A DNA stretch of 64,000 nucleotides from Megasphaera_A sueciensis. Its GTDB lineage: Bacteria > Bacillota > Negativicutes > Veillonellales > Megasphaeraceae. The translations under genes and the position numbers were made by a program. Where the stretch lies: NCBI RefSeq assembly GCF_050219315.1, contig NZ_CP116939.1, positions 1,116,001 to 1,180,000 of the forward strand, in the 5' to 3' direction. Of the stretch, positions 61,899 to 64,000 are shown piece after piece. Under the pieces are notes generated by a model that did no database searches, had not been told where the DNA came from, and worked only from the letters and a program-made list of their open reading frames with translations. How positions within the stretch are numbered: the first letter of the stretch is position 1; each line of letters opens with the position of its first letter.

Positions 61899-63233
61899 TT
61901 AGGACATAAACGCCAAGAACGGGGATACACACAACAATATGCCCGTAATAATAATGATGTACAGTGACACACCTTTATACCGGTGCAGCAGCGGCACCCG
62001 ATATACAAGATACGCCGGGATCAGACACCCTACCATCCCAAAGACCGGACTGCAGATGGAAGTAAAACTCAGTACCGGTGCGTTCAGCACGATAGCGCCC
62101 CACGATACCATGATCGTAAAAAAGATAATGCCATATTTCAGGATCGTCTTGTTAACACGTTCCTCCGGCATCACACGGCACAGCATATTCATGGCCAGCC
62201 CTTGGCAGGCTTCGCGGAATCCGAGATATACACCAAAATACGCCGTCATAACCGCAAAAATATTGAGAATCAAGCTGAATACCTTAACATATTGCTGTCC
62301 GCTGCCCTGGGCCGCCATCGCCAGTGCCGAAATATTGGCATGGTACGCCGCGACTGCCTGGTCATGTCCCATCGACAATGTGAACGATACGGCATAGAAA
62401 AACACGGTGACGAACAGGATGCAAAATGCGATATTCATGGCCCGCATCGCTTTATACCGAGCCACGGCAATAGACTTTTCATGGGACCGGTAAGAAATAA
62501 CCATGGGACTCAAGCTTTGAATAAATAAGATAGAAGTCAGCGTAAACGGCAGCATGACGATCGTATCATGGATGAGCTGGCCGATCGGCGGGATGGCCCC
62601 GACATTCGCCAGATTCCAGTGGCTCACCATCAGGCAGCCGAGGATAGCTACGACACACAACTTAGTAAGCACCATGCCCGTTGCGATCTTGAACAACACT
62701 TTTTCCCCGCGGGAAGCCAGCAGGACCAGCAAGCAGATGATTCCCAGTCCATACAGCGGATTTTTCGACAGCAGCGTGTCCGTCACGCCAAAAGACTGCA
62801 GGAAAGAGGCACTGTCATTGTTGATCGCCGTAGAATACACAAACACCCAGATGATCAGCATAACAAAGTACAACGCACCCAAGAACATGCCCCAGTTCTT
62901 CCCCAAATACCCTTTGATGACGCTGGGATAATCCTGGCACTTCGGGGAATCAGCCAGCGTATTGATAAATAACCGCTGGAATAAATACATTGCCGGATAT
63001 CCGATGACCGAAGATAACAAAAATACCCATAATCCCATCAAGCCTACCTGCACCGGCAAAAATACAATACCGGCACCAATAGCCATGCCGATACTCATAA
63101 TGACCCAGCCCCAGTCTGTACTATCGAAGCGGGTCGCTTTTTTCCATTCCTCCGGACTCAGCCCGGAATGCTTTTCCAACGCCCCGGCAGTAAAATCATC
63201 TGCCATAGACGTTTTTGTTGAAGACGGTTCCAT
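61899..63233 (-). CDS. Amino acid:cation symporter (CyuP/SdaC-like)
   Basis: This 444-residue membrane protein has 11 predicted helices and the HAAAP-family opening DWGWVIMSIGMAIGAGIVFL. The cytoplasmic N-terminus (about 45 residues) is soluble. Linkage 32 bp upstream of the desulfidase gene indicates cysteine or serine uptake feeding that enzyme. The ATG follows AAGGAGG. Confidence 0.88.
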   Translation of the reverse strand: MEPSSTKTSMADDFTAGALEKHSGLSPEEWKKATRFDSTDWGWVIMSIGMAIGAGIVFLPVQVGLMGLWVFLLSSVIGYPAMYLFQRLFINTLADSPKCQDYPSVIKGYLGKNWGMFLGALYFVMLIIWVFVYSTAINNDSASFLQSFGVTDTLLSKNPLYGLGIICLLVLLASRGEKVLFKIATGMVLTKLCVVAILGCLMVSHWNLANVGAIPPIGQLIHDTIVMLPFTLTSILFIQSLSPMVISYRSHEKSIAVARYKAMRAMNIAFCILFVTVFFYAVSFTLSMGHDQAVAAYHANISALAMAAQGSGQQYVKVFSLILNIFAVMTAYFGVYLGFREACQGLAMNMLCRVMPEERVNKTILKYGIIFFTIMVSWGAIVLNAPVLSFTSICSPVFGMVGCLIPAYLVYRVPLLHRYKGVSLYIIIITGILLCVSPFLAFMS

Positions 63234-63400
63234 TTCTATTCCTCCTTAAATATGATACGGTATCCCTTATATACGAAACCTCGCCTCCTTTAACTGTCTG
63301 GAACCGGAAACAAGCACATCCGGTTACAAACGTATCGTTTTGACATGATACGCATATCCTCCCCTTTCCCCTGCTGTCTGCCGTATTTAAAACGTGTCTT

Positions 63401-63613
63401 TTAAGATACATTCCGGCCAAAAAAAATAACGGTCACATCAATCTCCTTTAACTTAAGACGCACGATAATCCGCTGCATCTCATCCCGATCAAACTCATAG
63501 ATGCCACCGATTTTCTTGTTCCAGGTAGAAGACGACATATGAATAGATTGCAGAAAACGCCCCATGGATATGCCTTCTTCTCTGATCTTAGCCAGCAATA
63601 ACTCCGCATTCAA
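63401..63613 (-). CDS. Small helix-turn-helix protein
   Basis: This 70-residue protein starts at a TTG behind AAGGAGG. ISMGRFLQSIHMSSSTWNKK followed by FDRDEMQRIIVRLKL has the shape of a phage-type XRE helix-turn-helix that covers the whole protein. It is upstream of the cysteine operon on the same strand and divergent from another XRE gene. Regulation of either neighbour is possible. Confidence 0.65.
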   Translation of the reverse strand: MNAELLLAKIREEGISMGRFLQSIHMSSSTWNKKIGGIYEFDRDEMQRIIVRLKLKEIDVTVIFFGRNVS

Positions 63614-63722
63614 TTCCTATATCCTCCTTTTTCTACGTATCTTTTACGACACTTTAATTATACGTATTCCCCGCGATGCTGTCAACATGTGCGGACACAG
63701 TTGCCAATATTGCATGAATACC

Positions 63723-63752
63723 GTTGCCTCTTAGCAACTTTCACAGTATAAT
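63723..63752 (+). promoter_or_regulatory. Promoter and inverted repeat before the XRE gene
   Basis: TTGCCT (63724-63729) and TATAAT (63747-63752) are spaced 17 bp. GTTGC (63723-63727) and GCAAC (63734-63738) form an inverted repeat over the -35 box, a likely self-repression site. Confidence 0.65.
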
Positions 63753-63781
63753 AAATATATTAACAGATGAGGTAAATCCAA

Positions 63782-64000
63782 ATGAAAATACAAGATGTAC
63801 TATCCTGGCGCCGTAAACAATTAAACCTGACCTTAGAAGAAGTCGCCCGGCATGTAGATGTCGGAAAAAGCACCGTGCGAAAATGGGAACACGGCATCAT
63901 CAAAAACATGGGACGAGATAAAATAGCACTCTTAGCCGAAGCCTTGACCCTGCCCCCGGCCCTGCTCTTAAAAGATGATGTTTCGATGGAAGAACTGCAG
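63782..64000 (+). CDS. XRE-family transcriptional regulator, cut by window end
   Basis: The first 73 codons are present. They encode a Cro/CI-type helix-turn-helix, LSWRRKQLNLTLEEVARHVD then VGKSTVRKWEHGII and KIALLAEALTLPP. GAGG lies 10 bp before the ATG, and a strong promoter precedes it. The C-terminal part, which may be a peptidase or dimer domain, is outside the window. Confidence 0.85.
   Translation, partial: MKIQDVLSWRRKQLNLTLEEVARHVDVGKSTVRKWEHGIIKNMGRDKIALLAEALTLPPALLLKDDVSMEELQ

Overview
The window reads as chromosomal DNA of a diderm Firmicute (class Negativicutes), most likely a Megasphaera-like Veillonellaceae. Supporting signs are a trimeric-autotransporter (YadA-type) anchor fragment in an otherwise Firmicute-like gene set, RseC, strong AAGGAGG ribosome binding sites, frequent GTG/TTG starts, and anaerobic metabolism (glycyl radical enzyme, CoA-transferase, cysteine desulfidase, PEP synthase). 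The genus is an inference. No rRNA, tRNA or CRISPR array was recognised.

Layout. 0.1-1.9 kb: OmpR/BaeS-type two-component system. 2.0-2.2 kb: decayed 3' end of a group II intron. 2.4-5.6 kb: AT-rich AAA ATPase plus subtilase pair of the IetAS type, a candidate phage-defence or plasmid-addiction module. 6.3 kb: chagasin-like protease inhibitor. 7.3-9.0 kb: a small microcompartment satellite operon (EutS/PduU shell protein, EutP/PduV GTPase, GlpF/PduF channel). 9.1-10.7 kb: self-regulated TetR gene with a QueG-like Fe-S protein. 10.9-12.1 kb: orphan metal-binding lipoprotein behind palindromic operators. 12.2-17.4 kb: branched-chain amino acid ABC transporter (livJ, livF, livG, livM, livH) and a P-II protein.

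17.7-28.0 kb is the most distinctive region. Two divergent fluoride riboswitches, each behind its own promoter and each with its own terminator, lie back to back at 26.07-26.30 kb. Leftward they control a six-gene operon: CPA-type antiporter, universal stress protein, two tandem MutS-like ATPases, MFS transporter and PEP synthase. Rightward they control a 559-residue protein with a dynamin-like but catalytically degenerate G domain fused to two Cys/His zinc-binding repeats. I know of no assigned function for this protein.

28.3-39.1 kb: a complete glycyl-radical microcompartment operon. It encodes a B12-independent diol dehydratase and its activase, five shell proteins, PduL phosphotransacylase, EutJ-like chaperone, CoA-acylating aldehyde dehydrogenase and alcohol dehydrogenase. 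It would turn 1,2-propanediol or glycerol into an aldehyde, then into acyl-CoA/acyl-phosphate and alcohol. The channel, GTPase and extra shell protein at 7-9 kb probably serve the same organelle.

39.3-41.8 kb: a graveyard of truncated genes (metK, PTS IIC, LytTR, YadA anchor) around a HigBA toxin-antitoxin pair. 41.9-56.4 kb: isochorismatase-like hydrolase, OYE reductase, broken DUF4143 ATPase, RseC plus a small secreted peptide, FocA-like channel, DapB-like reductase, DUF389 protein, ArsB/NhaD transporter, YeeE/YedE pair, pirin, His-rich secreted repeat protein and a GGDEF-EAL protein. 56.7-60.0 kb: a Cys-rich secreted peptide whose terminator is split by an intact IS150-like element, then an acetate/butyrate-type CoA-transferase. 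A 54-bp relic of the same IS sits in another terminator loop at 45.6 kb. 60.1-64.0 kb: 115-bp tandem repeats, a cyuPA-type cysteine desulfidase/transporter operon and two small HTH regulators, the last cut by the window end.
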